Source: Paenibacillus lautus NBRC 15380
GTDB taxonomy: Bacteria > Bacillota > Bacilli > Paenibacillales > Paenibacillaceae
Reading direction: 5' to 3'
Assembly: GCF_004000945.1 (NCBI RefSeq)
Contig: NZ_BIMF01000002.1
Location: 558,001-622,000, forward strand
DNA: 64,000 nt
The notes under the pieces are model-generated. The model searched no databases and was not told the origin of the DNA. It was given only the letters and a program-made list of their open reading frames with translations. Of the stretch, positions 16,107 to 24,286 are shown in pieces; the first letter of the stretch is position 1, and each line of letters opens with the position of its first letter. Made by a program: the position numbers and the translations under genes.

Positions 16107-16996
16107 ACAGGCTGCTTTCTCGGTTTCCCGACCTTCAAGAATAATACCAGGCCTAACAGCACAAGCGCTCCCCCTGCCGCCTGCAGGGAATTCATCGACT
16201 CATTCAACAGGAGAAAGGCCAGTAAACTCGCTCCAACCGGCTCTCCGAGAACGCTCATCGATACGGTGGAGGCTGTGGCATACTTCATCAGCCAGTTAAA
16301 TAACAGATGGCCGAATACCGTTGGCACGACAGCCAATAAGGCAAATATCCCCCACTCACGTCCGGAATACCCCGTCATGGGAATGTTCATTCCCACGTTG
16401 TACACCGCCAATACGGATGCTGCCACCGCAAAGACAAGCCAGCTGTATAGGAATGACGGCAAACGCCGTAGCAGCAATTGACCCAGCAGCATATGGACGG
16501 CGACCGCAGCCGTTCCCATCAGAGACATGATATCACCGGTCAAATGCCCTTTGCTCCCACTGAGCCCACTGCTTCCAATGAGAAGGAATACGCCGAGAAA
16601 GGCGATGGCCATGCCTCCGATTGCTGCCAGCGATGTTTTCTCCTTAAACCAAAAGTAAGCACCCATCATCACGAATACCGGCTGAAGGGCAAGGATAATC
16701 GTGGAGCTGGCTACGCTTGTCCACTTCAAGGAGCCCATCCATAACAAAAAGTGCAGGGCCAGCATCGCTCCGGATAGAAGGAGCAGCAGCAGTTCAGAAC
16801 GCTTCAGCGATTTGATAGCCGGCACATATTTGCCCGCGAAGGGCAGCATGATCAGGAACGTTATCACCAGTCTGTACATCGCCTGGATGGAAACGGGGCT
16901 GCTGGACCATTTTACGAAAATCGAGGAAAAAGAAATAGCTATGATGCCGATAAATAGAGGAATAAATACGGGAATCGGTGCTCGGTTCGAATTCAT
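16079..16996 (-). CDS. EamA/DMT-family transporter
   Basis: About 305 residues with ten hydrophobic segments and the tandem five-helix EamA repeats typical of drug/metabolite transporters (AISFSSIFVKWSSSP in the first, 'TVFGHLLFNWLMKYATASTVSM' region and EPVGASLLAFLLLNE in the second). DMT proteins export amino acids, metabolites or other small molecules; no substrate can be read here. The ATG at 16996 is used although the AAAGGTGA upstream is rather far away; a frame reaching 17101 would run over the promoter of the divergent potassium transporter gene. The gene is divergent from that transporter with 78 bases between. Confidence 0.85.
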   Translation of the reverse strand: MNSNRAPIPVFIPLFIGIIAISFSSIFVKWSSSPVSIQAMYRLVITFLIMLPFAGKYVPAIKSLKRSELLLLLLSGAMLALHFLLWMGSLKWTSVASSTIILALQPVFVMMGAYFWFKEKTSLAAIGGMAIAFLGVFLLIGSSGLSGSKGHLTGDIMSLMGTAAVAVHMLLGQLLLRRLPSFLYSWLVFAVAASVLAVYNVGMNIPMTGYSGREWGIFALLAVVPTVFGHLLFNWLMKYATASTVSMSVLGEPVGASLLAFLLLNESMNSLQAAGGALVLLGLVLFLKVGKPRKQPVDIQPEALG

Positions 16997-17074
16997 GATG
17001 GTTAAATGATTCACCTTTCGTGTTATATTAGAGAATGATTTCAAAATTAAAACATTCGGAAAAGGATAATTGGC

Positions 17075-18427
17075 ATGAAAAAGAAAGACCTTCGAAACCA
17101 AATGACCCCTCCCAAATTTCTGGCGATCGGCTTTGCCTCGATTACACTGATCGGGACATTCCTGCTTAAACTTCCCATCGCTACTGAGGACGTGACATCT
17201 ACCCCGATAATAGATGCTCTCTTCACAGCGGTTTCCGCCATCAGTGTAACGGGTTTAACCGTTGTGGACACAGGGACTCATTGGTCCATATTTGGACAAA
17301 TTGTCATGCTCATGCTCGTTCAGCTTGGCGGATTGGGCTTTATGACCTCAGCCACCTGGATTGCATTGATGTTCAATCGCAGAATCTCGCTTCGGGAGCG
17401 CATGATCCTTCAGGAAGCGATGGGTCAATACCAAATTCAAGGGATTGTAGACCTCATCCGAAGAGTGCTCGTCTATACGCTGATCATAGAAGGGGCAGGC
17501 GCCTTGCTGCTGACGCTCAGGTTCTCCGCCATTATGCCGCTTTCCGATGCGGCTTACTTTGGCATATTCCAAAGCATCTCCATATTCAACAATGCAGGCT
17601 TCGATCTCTTTGGCCAAATTCACGGACCTTTCTCAGGGTTTGCAACCTATGTAGCGGATCCTTTTGTCAATATCGTCGTGATGTTCTTAATCTTCCTTGG
17701 GGGAATCGGCTTCATCGTCATCTTTGATCTTATTGAATATCCGAAGTGCAGGAAACTGTCGCTTCACTCCAAGGTTGTATTAACCGTGACTTCACTGTTA
17801 ATCGTAATCGGGGCTGTCATGATCTTTATTCTGGAGCACGGCAATCCCAAAACACTAGGGCCGCTCTCATACCCGGTAAAAATCATGGCGTCCCTATTCC
17901 AATCGATCACTCCGCGTTCCGGTGGCGTCAGCACCTTGGACATCGCGAGTCTGGAGCAATCCTCCCAGTTCTTCATGATTCTCCTGATGTTCATCGGAGC
18001 AGCGCCCGGATCGACTGGAGGGGGCATTAAGGTGACCACCTTCGCCGTGCTCATTGGTGCCGTCGTCACGATGATCCAGGGTAAACGCGATGTGGTTCTC
18101 TATCGCAATCGAATCTCCCAAGCCCTGGTTTATCGTTCCATTACGCTGACGATACTATCGTTGCTGCTATTGGTGGGAGCTTCCATGTTTCTGTCCGTTA
18201 CGGAATCGGGTGAATTCTTAAGAATTCTGTTCGAAGCCGTATCCGCGTTCGGTACAGCCGGGCTATCGATGGGACTTACAACCGAGCTGTCCGGGGTTGG
18301 CAAGGTCACCATTGCCCTGCTCATGTTCCTTGGCCGGTTAGGTCCGCTAACCCTTGCGTACGCGCTTAGCCGCAAGAATAATAAAGAACTATACCGCCAT
18401 CCGGAAGGTCGAATTACGATTGGTTAA
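17075..18427 (+). CDS. Ktr/Trk-type potassium transporter, membrane subunit
   Basis: A 450-residue protein of the TrkH/KtrB superfamily. Four pore loops are visible, each with its selectivity-filter glycine: SVTGLTV, NNAGFD, TPRSGG and GTAGLS. The conserved LVQLGGLGFMT, FLIFLGGIGFIV and 'GAAPGSTGGGIKVTT' gating-loop motifs are present. KtrB-type subunits import K+ (often with Na+) together with a cytoplasmic RCK subunit (KtrA/KtrC), which is not encoded nearby, so it must be supplied elsewhere, as for B. subtilis KtrD. No c-di-AMP riboswitch is evident in the short upstream region. Confidence 0.92.
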   Translation: MKKKDLRNQMTPPKFLAIGFASITLIGTFLLKLPIATEDVTSTPIIDALFTAVSAISVTGLTVVDTGTHWSIFGQIVMLMLVQLGGLGFMTSATWIALMFNRRISLRERMILQEAMGQYQIQGIVDLIRRVLVYTLIIEGAGALLLTLRFSAIMPLSDAAYFGIFQSISIFNNAGFDLFGQIHGPFSGFATYVADPFVNIVVMFLIFLGGIGFIVIFDLIEYPKCRKLSLHSKVVLTVTSLLIVIGAVMIFILEHGNPKTLGPLSYPVKIMASLFQSITPRSGGVSTLDIASLEQSSQFFMILLMFIGAAPGSTGGGIKVTTFAVLIGAVVTMIQGKRDVVLYRNRISQALVYRSITLTILSLLLLVGASMFLSVTESGEFLRILFEAVSAFGTAGLSMGLTTELSGVGKVTIALLMFLGRLGPLTLAYALSRKNNKELYRHPEGRITIG

Positions 18428-18571
18428 CTTGTTCTTCTCCCATGTCGGCACATATAAGAAAAACATCGATCGACGCACTTTCACAGAGGACAGACCCCGT
18501 TTAGAGGATGTTTTTCTTGCGATTACCGAATTTGTTCACCTTCGCTGAAAACTTATAAATGCTACAATCTT

Positions 18572-18618
18572 AAACAAACCGTACGCTTCCCTTCCACGGG
18601 AGGTGCACGGTTTGTTTT
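18572..18618. terminator. Bidirectional terminator
   Basis: AAACAAACCGT pairs with ACGGTTTGTTT, and the inner TCCC pairs with GGGA. T runs on both strands serve the potassium transporter and the converging small gene. Confidence 0.85.
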
Positions 18619-18645
18619 CATTGGATTACATGTTGGATTGGTCTC

Positions 18646-18921
18646 TTATTCCCCGAACTCACTCGCATCGATGGCTGCATCCAGCAAATCATCAAACAAC
18701 TCATTGTCGGCTTCAATCCGCTCGTCAATCTGAAGAAACTGCTCCTCGATTCCCGGCTCGCCGGCGAAGTTCAGGCTGTAGTCCCAATCCCGGCCATTCT
18801 TGCTCAGGAATGTGATCTCGTAGGCTGATGCATGTCCATCTATAGAAAATACGGTATATCCTACGAACTGATCGCTATCATCCCGCTTCATATCCGCACG
18901 CTCGATTCGGACTTCTGACAC
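18646..18921 (-). CDS. Hypothetical acidic 91-aa protein
   Basis: I do not recognise this protein. It is acidic, especially at the C-terminus (EQFLQIDERIEADNELFDDLLDAA), with a beta-rich first half (YTVFSIDG, AYEITFLSKNG, DYSLNFAG). There is no signal or membrane segment. The start is GTG at 18921: GAAGGAGC lies eight bases upstream and falls within the longer frame that begins at 18954, so that longer frame is unlikely. It is a single gene divergent from the first aminopeptidase gene. It looks like one of the small lineage-specific cytosolic proteins of Bacillales. Confidence 0.7.
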   Translation of the reverse strand: MSEVRIERADMKRDDSDQFVGYTVFSIDGHASAYEITFLSKNGRDWDYSLNFAGEPGIEEQFLQIDERIEADNELFDDLLDAAIDASEFGE

Positions 18922-19064
18922 GTTTCCACGCTCCTTCATTACGTTGTAAAGCACTCACAAGACTCAGTATATCACTTTTCTTGGCAGCTGATTATTGTTT
19001 TTCTTATACGGCAAGATCTAGTATAATATGGGTTGGTAAATTAAATTGCATTGGAGGGTACCAA

Positions 19065-20297
19065 ATGTCCGATTTCAATACATACTTGGACAAATATGCC
19101 GAGTTGGCTGTAAAGGTGGGAGTTAACATACAGGAAGGTCAAACCTTAGTGGTTCATGCTCCTGTCGATTCCGCCGAGTTCACTCGCTTGATTGCCAAAA
19201 AGGCATACGAAGCGGGTGCCCGCCTGGTTAAGATCCTATGGACCGACGAAACGATAACAAGACTACAATTCGAAAAAGCTGCGGATGACGTCTTTACCGA
19301 AGCGCCGAAATGGTATGCCGGCGAAATGACGGAATTGGTGGAGAACGGCGCAGCCATTCTGCACGTGCTTGCCGAAAATCCCGATTTGCTCAGCGGCATT
19401 GATTCCGAGCGTATCGGAAACTTCTACAAAGCGCGCGGTGAAGCATTGAAGACATATCGCGCCTATCAACAATCCGACAAGTTTAGCTGGTGTCTGATCG
19501 CTGTGCCTTCAGCAGCTTGGGCTGCCAAGGTATTCCCGGATGTGCCGGAATCCGAACAAGTCGGCAAACTGTGGGATGCTATCTTCCACACCGTACGTGT
19601 GGATCAGGATAACCCGGTTGAAGCGTGGAACAAGCACCTCGAAGTGCTTGAAGCAAAATCCTCCGTGCTGAACGCAAAAAAATACAAGAAACTCCACTAT
19701 ATCGCACCGGGAACCGACCTTACCATCGAGCTGCCGGAAGGACATATTTGGGCGCAAGGCGACAGCATCAACGAGCGCGGGCATTCCTTTGTGGCGAACA
19801 TGCCGACAGAAGAAGTATTTACCGCTCCTCTCAAAACAGGAGTCAACGGAACCGTACACAGTACGAAACCTTTGAGTTATGCCGGAAACATCGTGAACAA
19901 TTTCTCCCTTACTTTTGAAGAAGGTAAAGTGGTCAGCTTCACGGCAGAGCAAGGCTATGAGACCCTTGAGCGTCTCCTGAACATGGATGAAGGTGCCCGT
20001 TACCTCGGAGAAGTGGCGCTGGTGCCGCATCACTCCCCGATCTCGGAGTCAAACATCCTATATTACAATACGTTGTTTGACGAGAATGCTTCCAACCACC
20101 TTGCACTCGGCAGCGCTTATGCATTCTGCTTAGAAGGCGGAAAAGAAATGAATCAGGAGCAGTTGATTCAGAACGGTCTCAATACGAGCGTAACCCATGT
20201 CGATTTCATGATCGGCTCCGGCGAAATGGATATTTACGGAGTAACGGCAGATGGCCAGGAAGAACCGGTATTCCTGAAAGGAAACTGGGCATTTTAA
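19065..20297 (+). CDS. M29-family aminopeptidase, copy 1
   Basis: A 410-residue metallo-aminopeptidase of the AmpS/AmpT/PepS (M29) family. GTDLTIELPEGHIWAQG, ANMPTEEVFTAP and YYNTLFDENASNHLALGSAY hold the Glu, His, Tyr and Asp ligands of the two-metal site. It removes N-terminal residues from peptides in the cytoplasm. The ATG at 19065 has TTGGAGGG upstream; a frame 28 codons longer covers the promoter, whose TATAAT is at 19022-19027. The next gene is a close paralogue in the same direction, separated by a terminator and its own promoter, so the two are a tandem duplication with separate expression. Confidence 0.93.
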   Translation: MSDFNTYLDKYAELAVKVGVNIQEGQTLVVHAPVDSAEFTRLIAKKAYEAGARLVKILWTDETITRLQFEKAADDVFTEAPKWYAGEMTELVENGAAILHVLAENPDLLSGIDSERIGNFYKARGEALKTYRAYQQSDKFSWCLIAVPSAAWAAKVFPDVPESEQVGKLWDAIFHTVRVDQDNPVEAWNKHLEVLEAKSSVLNAKKYKKLHYIAPGTDLTIELPEGHIWAQGDSINERGHSFVANMPTEEVFTAPLKTGVNGTVHSTKPLSYAGNIVNNFSLTFEEGKVVSFTAEQGYETLERLLNMDEGARYLGEVALVPHHSPISESNILYYNTLFDENASNHLALGSAYAFCLEGGKEMNQEQLIQNGLNTSVTHVDFMIGSGEMDIYGVTADGQEEPVFLKGNWAF

Positions 20298-20313
20298 GAA
20301 ACGATACAGCATC

Positions 20314-20346
20314 AGCAGCTATTTCTTATGAAGTAGCTGCTTTCTT
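20314..20346 (+). terminator. Terminator between the aminopeptidase genes
   Basis: AGCAGCTA pairs with TAGCTGCT around a 12-base loop, followed by TTCTT. Confidence 0.65.
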
Positions 20347-20380
20347 GAACTTTTCCGGCCTTTAATTGACCTGAGGTTGA

Positions 20381-20408
20381 TTTACAATCCGAAAAATTGT
20401 GCGATAAT
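20381..20408 (+). promoter_or_regulatory. Promoter of the second aminopeptidase gene
   Basis: TTTACA (20381-20386), a 16-base spacer, and GATAAT (20403-20408), about 55 bases before the ATG. Confidence 0.55.
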
Positions 20409-20463
20409 CAAGAAATCGCATGCAGTTACTTATAGGTAGCATAAAAGAAATGGAGGGTCTGTC

Positions 20464-21693
20464 ATGTCCAGCTTTGAACAAAAATTGGAACGCTACGCGG
20501 AGCTTGCCGTCAAGGTGGGTGCCAATGTGCAGCCGGGACAAACACTGGTAGTTAACGCGATGATCGATGCTGCACCGTTGGTACGTCTTATCGTGAAGAA
20601 AGCTTATGAAACGGGCGCCAAGCAAGTTAAGGTGAACTACAGTGATGAAGTTGTGAACCGGATTCGGTACGATCTGGCACCAGATGACGCTTTTCTGGAG
20701 CCCCCGACATATTATGCGGAGGAAGTAACCGAGCTCGCCGAGCAAGGAGCTGCTTTCTTGACGATTCTCTCCTCGAACCCTGACCTGCTTAAAGGCGTTG
20801 ATCCGGAGCGTATATCCAATTATCAACGTACATATGGCGCAGCTATGGCGAAATACCGGCAATATCAGCAAGCCGATAAAATGAGCTGGACCGGCATTGC
20901 CTACCCTTCCCCTGATTGGGCTGCCAAGGTGTTCCCTGACGTTCCAGCCGAGCAGCAGGTGGACAACATGTGGGACGCAATTTTTCACGCGGTTCGCGCG
21001 GATCTCGAAGATCCCATTGGTGCATGGGAAGAGCATATCGCGACCCTCCAGCACAAATCGGATGAGCTCAATGCCAAGAAATATCATAAGCTCCGGTTCA
21101 CATCACCGGGAACGGATCTTACGATCGAGCTTCCGGAGGGGCATATTTGGGCCCAGGCGGGCAGTCACAACGAGAAAGGCGAACGTTTCGTTGCCAACAT
21201 TCCGACGGAGGAAGTATTCACCGCACCTCTCAAAACCGGCGTGAACGGCACTGTACGCAGCACGAAGCCTTTAAGCTACGGCGGGAACATCATCGACAAT
21301 TTCTCGATCACGTTCGAGAATGGCCGCATCGTCGATTTCTCCGCGGAACAAGGCGAAGATACCTTAACCCGCCTGATCTCCATGGATGAAGGCTCGCATT
21401 ATCTGGGCGAGGTTGCTCTTGTGCCTTATCGCTCCCCGATATCGGAAAGCGGCATCTTGTATTACAACACGCTGTTTGACGAAAATGCCTCCTGTCACCT
21501 GGCTATCGGCAGCGCGTATGCTTTTAACCTTGAGGGCGGCAAGACCATGACGTCCGAACAGCTTCAAGCAAGCGGTCTGAACACCAGTATTACCCACGTC
21601 GACTTCATGATGGGCTCCAAGGAGCTTAATATTACCGGAATCACGCATGATGGCACGGAGGAGCCCGTATTCATCAACGGGAATTGGGCGTAA
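20464..21693 (+). CDS. M29-family aminopeptidase, copy 2
   Basis: A 409-residue paralogue of the gene just upstream; well over half of the residues are identical by eye, with the same metal-site blocks (GTDLTIELPEGHIWAQ, NIPTEEVFTAPLKTG, YYNTLFDENASCHLAIGSAY). The N-terminal third is the most divergent region, where substrate selection could differ. TGGAGGG precedes the ATG. It has its own promoter and terminator. Two neighbouring M29 copies are known in several Bacillales; division of labour by substrate or growth phase is inferred, not shown. Confidence 0.93.
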   Translation: MSSFEQKLERYAELAVKVGANVQPGQTLVVNAMIDAAPLVRLIVKKAYETGAKQVKVNYSDEVVNRIRYDLAPDDAFLEPPTYYAEEVTELAEQGAAFLTILSSNPDLLKGVDPERISNYQRTYGAAMAKYRQYQQADKMSWTGIAYPSPDWAAKVFPDVPAEQQVDNMWDAIFHAVRADLEDPIGAWEEHIATLQHKSDELNAKKYHKLRFTSPGTDLTIELPEGHIWAQAGSHNEKGERFVANIPTEEVFTAPLKTGVNGTVRSTKPLSYGGNIIDNFSITFENGRIVDFSAEQGEDTLTRLISMDEGSHYLGEVALVPYRSPISESGILYYNTLFDENASCHLAIGSAYAFNLEGGKTMTSEQLQASGLNTSITHVDFMMGSKELNITGITHDGTEEPVFINGNWA

Positions 21694-21751
21694 ACCGCAG
21701 CCATTCCGTTATGTGCGTGACAAACACATCGCAATGCGATCGAAACTATAC

Positions 21752-21788
21752 AACAGAGCAGCCTTTTAACAGAGGCTGCTCTGTTTTT
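21752..21788 (+). terminator. Terminator of the second aminopeptidase gene
   Basis: AACAGAGCAGCCT pairs perfectly with AGGCTGCTCTGTT, followed by seven T residues. Confidence 0.93.
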
Positions 21789-22025
21789 TTCGATTAATAC
21801 CGATAGATTGCCGAGCATATGATGAAGAGATGGACGCATACTTAAGATTTGTCATTTTAACTCATAAGCTAAAGCGCTTCAAACACATGACTTCATACAG
21901 TTAGACCCTTTTCCCGCAAACCGTCTTCAGACCAGTTGTTATTAGAATTAATAGGGCTTTTTTACCCGATATGTTGTAAAATGATGAGAGAAATAGGATG
22001 GTTACACCAGAGAGGGGATTATCGC
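21789..22025 (+). other. Intergenic region before the ECF sigma gene
   Basis: No gene is supported. It should contain the promoter of the sigma/anti-sigma operon. An AAGCGCTT core at about 21873-21880 recalls a catabolite-responsive element, but its flanks do not match. No classical ECF -35 (AAC-rich) and -10 pair could be fixed by eye. Confidence 0.45.
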
Positions 22026-22616
22026 GTGTCCAACCGATTACAGCTCCTCCTTGCAGCAGATTTCGCTGATCTGAGCGAACCTATTCAGGAAGAAATCTAT
22101 TATGAATTTTATGACCTCGTTTATGGACAGATACTGTATGTCGTACGGGATCATGCTGCTGTTGAGGATATCATTCAGGAGTCCTTTATAAAAGTGATTA
22201 CAAGTAAGCCGAATTTTGAAACCGAAAGCAAGATGCGGGGGTGGCTCCGTGTCGTTGCCAAAAACTCAACCATGAATTATTTAAGAAAAAATAAAAAATA
22301 CCGTAACCAAGTGGATGTCGAGAGTGTTTTTATTAATGAAGAGGACGTGGTAGTTTCTTCCACGAACGTCGAACATCAGGTGGAGTCGAATATGCTGGAG
22401 GAATCCATCGAGCATTATCTCGACCAATTGAAGCCTGAATACAAGCTATTGATTGAGTACCGTTGGAAGCATAGTCTGACGTACAGGGAAATCGCGGAGC
22501 TGCTGAATACTCGCGAAGAGATCGTGAAGCAGCGCTTGTTCCGAGCCAGAGAATCCGTAAAAAAAATGCTGTATAGAGAGTGGGGTGAATTAGATGAGCA
22601 ACGAAAAATACGATGA
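22026..22616 (+). CDS. ECF-type RNA polymerase sigma factor
   Basis: About 196 residues. Region 2 is seen in YEFYDLVYGQILYVVRD and 'AVEDIIQESFIKV', with the core-binding and -10 recognition helices; region 4 in LKPEYKLLIEYRWKHSLTYREIAELL and REEIVKQRLFRARE, a helix-turn-helix for the -35 element. Region 3 is absent, as in ECF (group IV) factors. The start is GTG at 22026, ten bases after AGAGGGGA; a frame 30 codons longer lacks a ribosome binding site. The stop overlaps the start region of the next gene, a membrane-spanning anti-sigma candidate, by 23 bases. Its regulon is unknown. Confidence 0.9.
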   Translation: MSNRLQLLLAADFADLSEPIQEEIYYEFYDLVYGQILYVVRDHAAVEDIIQESFIKVITSKPNFETESKMRGWLRVVAKNSTMNYLRKNKKYRNQVDVESVFINEEDVVVSSTNVEHQVESNMLEESIEHYLDQLKPEYKLLIEYRWKHSLTYREIAELLNTREEIVKQRLFRARESVKKMLYREWGELDEQRKIR

Positions 22617-23406
22617 TTGGTTTGATGAGGCCTTTGACGAAGCCTTTGATCGTGCAGCTTCACGTTCCTCACTCCCTACTGACATTGAGTCCAAACGACA
22701 ATCCTGGCAGCAGGTTCAGCAGCAAATCAAACAGGTACACAAAAAGAAACAGCGTAGACGCACTTTTCAGTTAGCCGGAGTCATTGCAGCATCGATGGCC
22801 TTTGGTGCGTTGATATTCTCTCCATCCTCTGTAACTCAAGCGGTAACTCCGGTTTATCAGGAGATCAAGGATTGGGGAAATGGTGTGGTGACCCAAATTT
22901 TCGGCATGCGAGAGCCTGTTGATAAGAGCAAGGCATTAACTGCTCCCCCACCGGAGCAAGGAATAGTGCCGGAAGGGTATGTACCGCCAGCTGAATTAGT
23001 GGACACCGAATATATTCCTTTCACAGATACCGATGAATCTCTGACCGAATCGCAAAAACGCGCACCATTTAAAATACCAAAAATCAATTATCTTCCGGAA
23101 GATTACAAATTCCATGAGGCTACCGCATTAACAACCGATGAAAATGCCGTTTTTGACGAGCTCCATCTTCATTATAAAAATTCGGACGATAAGTTTTTTC
23201 ATATTGATCTTATCGGGATGCAACTTGGCAAAATGATCAATCTCAATGGGGATATCAAGAAGACTATTGTTCTTGAATCCGGAGCGAAAGCCTATCTAAC
23301 CGAGACTAACCTTCGCTTCTTATACGATAATGATCAAGTGATTGTATCCATTAGCGGCTTCTTCACAGAAGAAGAATTCATAAAAATTGCAAACGACATA
23401 CAATGA
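22594..23406 (+). CDS. Putative anti-sigma factor with one membrane helix
   Basis: A 270-residue protein with an acidic N-terminal region (DDWFDEAFDEAFDRA), a basic stretch KKKQRRR at about 51-57, one membrane helix (about 58-78, FQLAGVIAASMAFGALIF) and an extracellular C-terminal domain. The last hundred residues (INYLPEDYKF, ..LHYKNSDDKFFHIDLI, GAKAYLTET, VSISGFFTEEEFIKIANDI) match the DUF4367-like domain common in anti-sigma proteins of Firmicutes. Gene overlap with the ECF sigma gene supports a sigma/anti-sigma pair in which the outside domain senses an envelope signal. No RsgI or zinc (HxxxCxxC) anti-sigma motif is visible. Confidence 0.82.
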   Translation: MSNEKYDDWFDEAFDEAFDRAASRSSLPTDIESKRQSWQQVQQQIKQVHKKKQRRRTFQLAGVIAASMAFGALIFSPSSVTQAVTPVYQEIKDWGNGVVTQIFGMREPVDKSKALTAPPPEQGIVPEGYVPPAELVDTEYIPFTDTDESLTESQKRAPFKIPKINYLPEDYKFHEATALTTDENAVFDELHLHYKNSDDKFFHIDLIGMQLGKMINLNGDIKKTIVLESGAKAYLTETNLRFLYDNDQVIVSISGFFTEEEFIKIANDIQ

Positions 23407-23438
23407 TTTTTTAGAGGATCAAAAAAGAACAATAAAAT

Positions 23439-23477
23439 GGTTGAAGACAGGCTCAAGGGCTGGTCTTCGACCTTTTT
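23439..23477 (+). terminator. Terminator of the sigma/anti-sigma operon
   Basis: GGTTGAAGAC pairs with GTCTTCGACC, followed by TTTTTG. Confidence 0.85.
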
Positions 23478-23555
23478 GTTCCATGGTTACCTACACATCA
23501 GCAGATGATGGGACAGCGATGGGTGGAACGATTCCTACACAGAGCGTCTTTCGAC

Positions 23556-23608
23556 TCAAAAAAAAGGGAGTGCCCCGCAAGATCTAAGATCTTGCGGGGC
23601 ACTCCCTT
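23556..23608 (-). terminator. Perfect 45-base palindromic terminator
   Basis: Two perfect 22-base arms (23564-23585 and 23587-23608) flank a single central base; the centre is AGATCT-A-AGATCT. On the minus strand the arm is followed by a run of eight or more T residues. It ends the small secreted-protein gene 18 bases after its stop codon. Confidence 0.92.
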
Positions 23609-23626
23609 CATAAATCCATATTCGTA

Positions 23627-24124
23627 TTATTGTGCCACCAATATCGAGCTCGTGTGGTAAGTCCCTTCTTCATATGTACCGCTCTCTTTGACCCAGTGAA
23701 TCGTCTTGGCCCGGTAATAATAACCCGCCTGTACACTAAAAGTTTTGCTTCCGCTCAGAGAGGCCCTACTTGTTCCGTTATCGTATGAAGCTCCCGAATC
23801 AACCCAAGCGGAGCCCGTCCAGCGTTGAAGAACATAATTGATTCCCAGAGAATCTACAGCTTGAGAAGCACTGGTAGTGGCGTTTATCCCTACTTGAGTA
23901 CTACTTACTTTCCCAATCGAAGAAAAATAATCCAGCAAGTACTGATTCGCTAAAATGTTGAAGGAAGAGTCCAGATTCATCTCCACTGGGGGCGGTGGCG
24001 TTAAAGCACCGGGTGCAATGTCTGCAGCGGAATCCGCGTAAGCCCCTCCCGCCAGAGATAAACTTAATAGAACACTGACTGCAAGCGCTGAAGCTATACG
24101 TTTAGGACTGCGTATTCTTGACAT
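23627..24124 (-). CDS. Small secreted protein of unknown function
   Basis: A 165-residue protein with a clear signal peptide (basic MSRIRSPKR, hydrophobic ASALAVSVLLSLSLAGG, cleavage after AYA). The mature part has a short PPPP linker and a beta-rich domain (GKVSSTQVGINATT, YVLQRWTGSAWVDSG, SLSGSKTFSVQAGYYYRAK). It resembles the DUF6147-type secreted proteins of Bacillales, but I am not sure. No catalytic motif, cysteine or lipobox is present. AAAGGTGA precedes the ATG. It is monocistronic with an unusually long terminator. It may modify the cell surface or be a spore or biofilm component; no direct evidence. Confidence 0.75.
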   Translation of the reverse strand: MSRIRSPKRIASALAVSVLLSLSLAGGAYADSAADIAPGALTPPPPVEMNLDSSFNILANQYLLDYFSSIGKVSSTQVGINATTSASQAVDSLGINYVLQRWTGSAWVDSGASYDNGTSRASLSGSKTFSVQAGYYYRAKTIHWVKESGTYEEGTYHTSSILVAQ

Positions 24125-24239
24125 AACATCACCTTTCTTTCAATATATTAGGAACATCCATATTTTAACACATGACATCAACACAAAAGTATCTAATTTT
24201 TCACAGTTTGATATAATTATTGAAACCTTTTTGCAAATA

Positions 24240-24276
24240 AAAAGAAGTAGCGGCATAATATGTCGCTACTTCTTCT
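24240..24276 (-). terminator. Terminator of the CNNM/CBS gene
   Basis: AGAAGTAGCGACATA pairs with TATGCCGCTACTTCT, followed by TTTTTA on the minus strand. Confidence 0.88.
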
Positions 24277-24286
24277 AATATCCAGT

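Noticed and set aside
21869..21882. cre site before the ECF sigma gene
   Set aside because: Only the AAGCGCTT core matches; both flanks are off.
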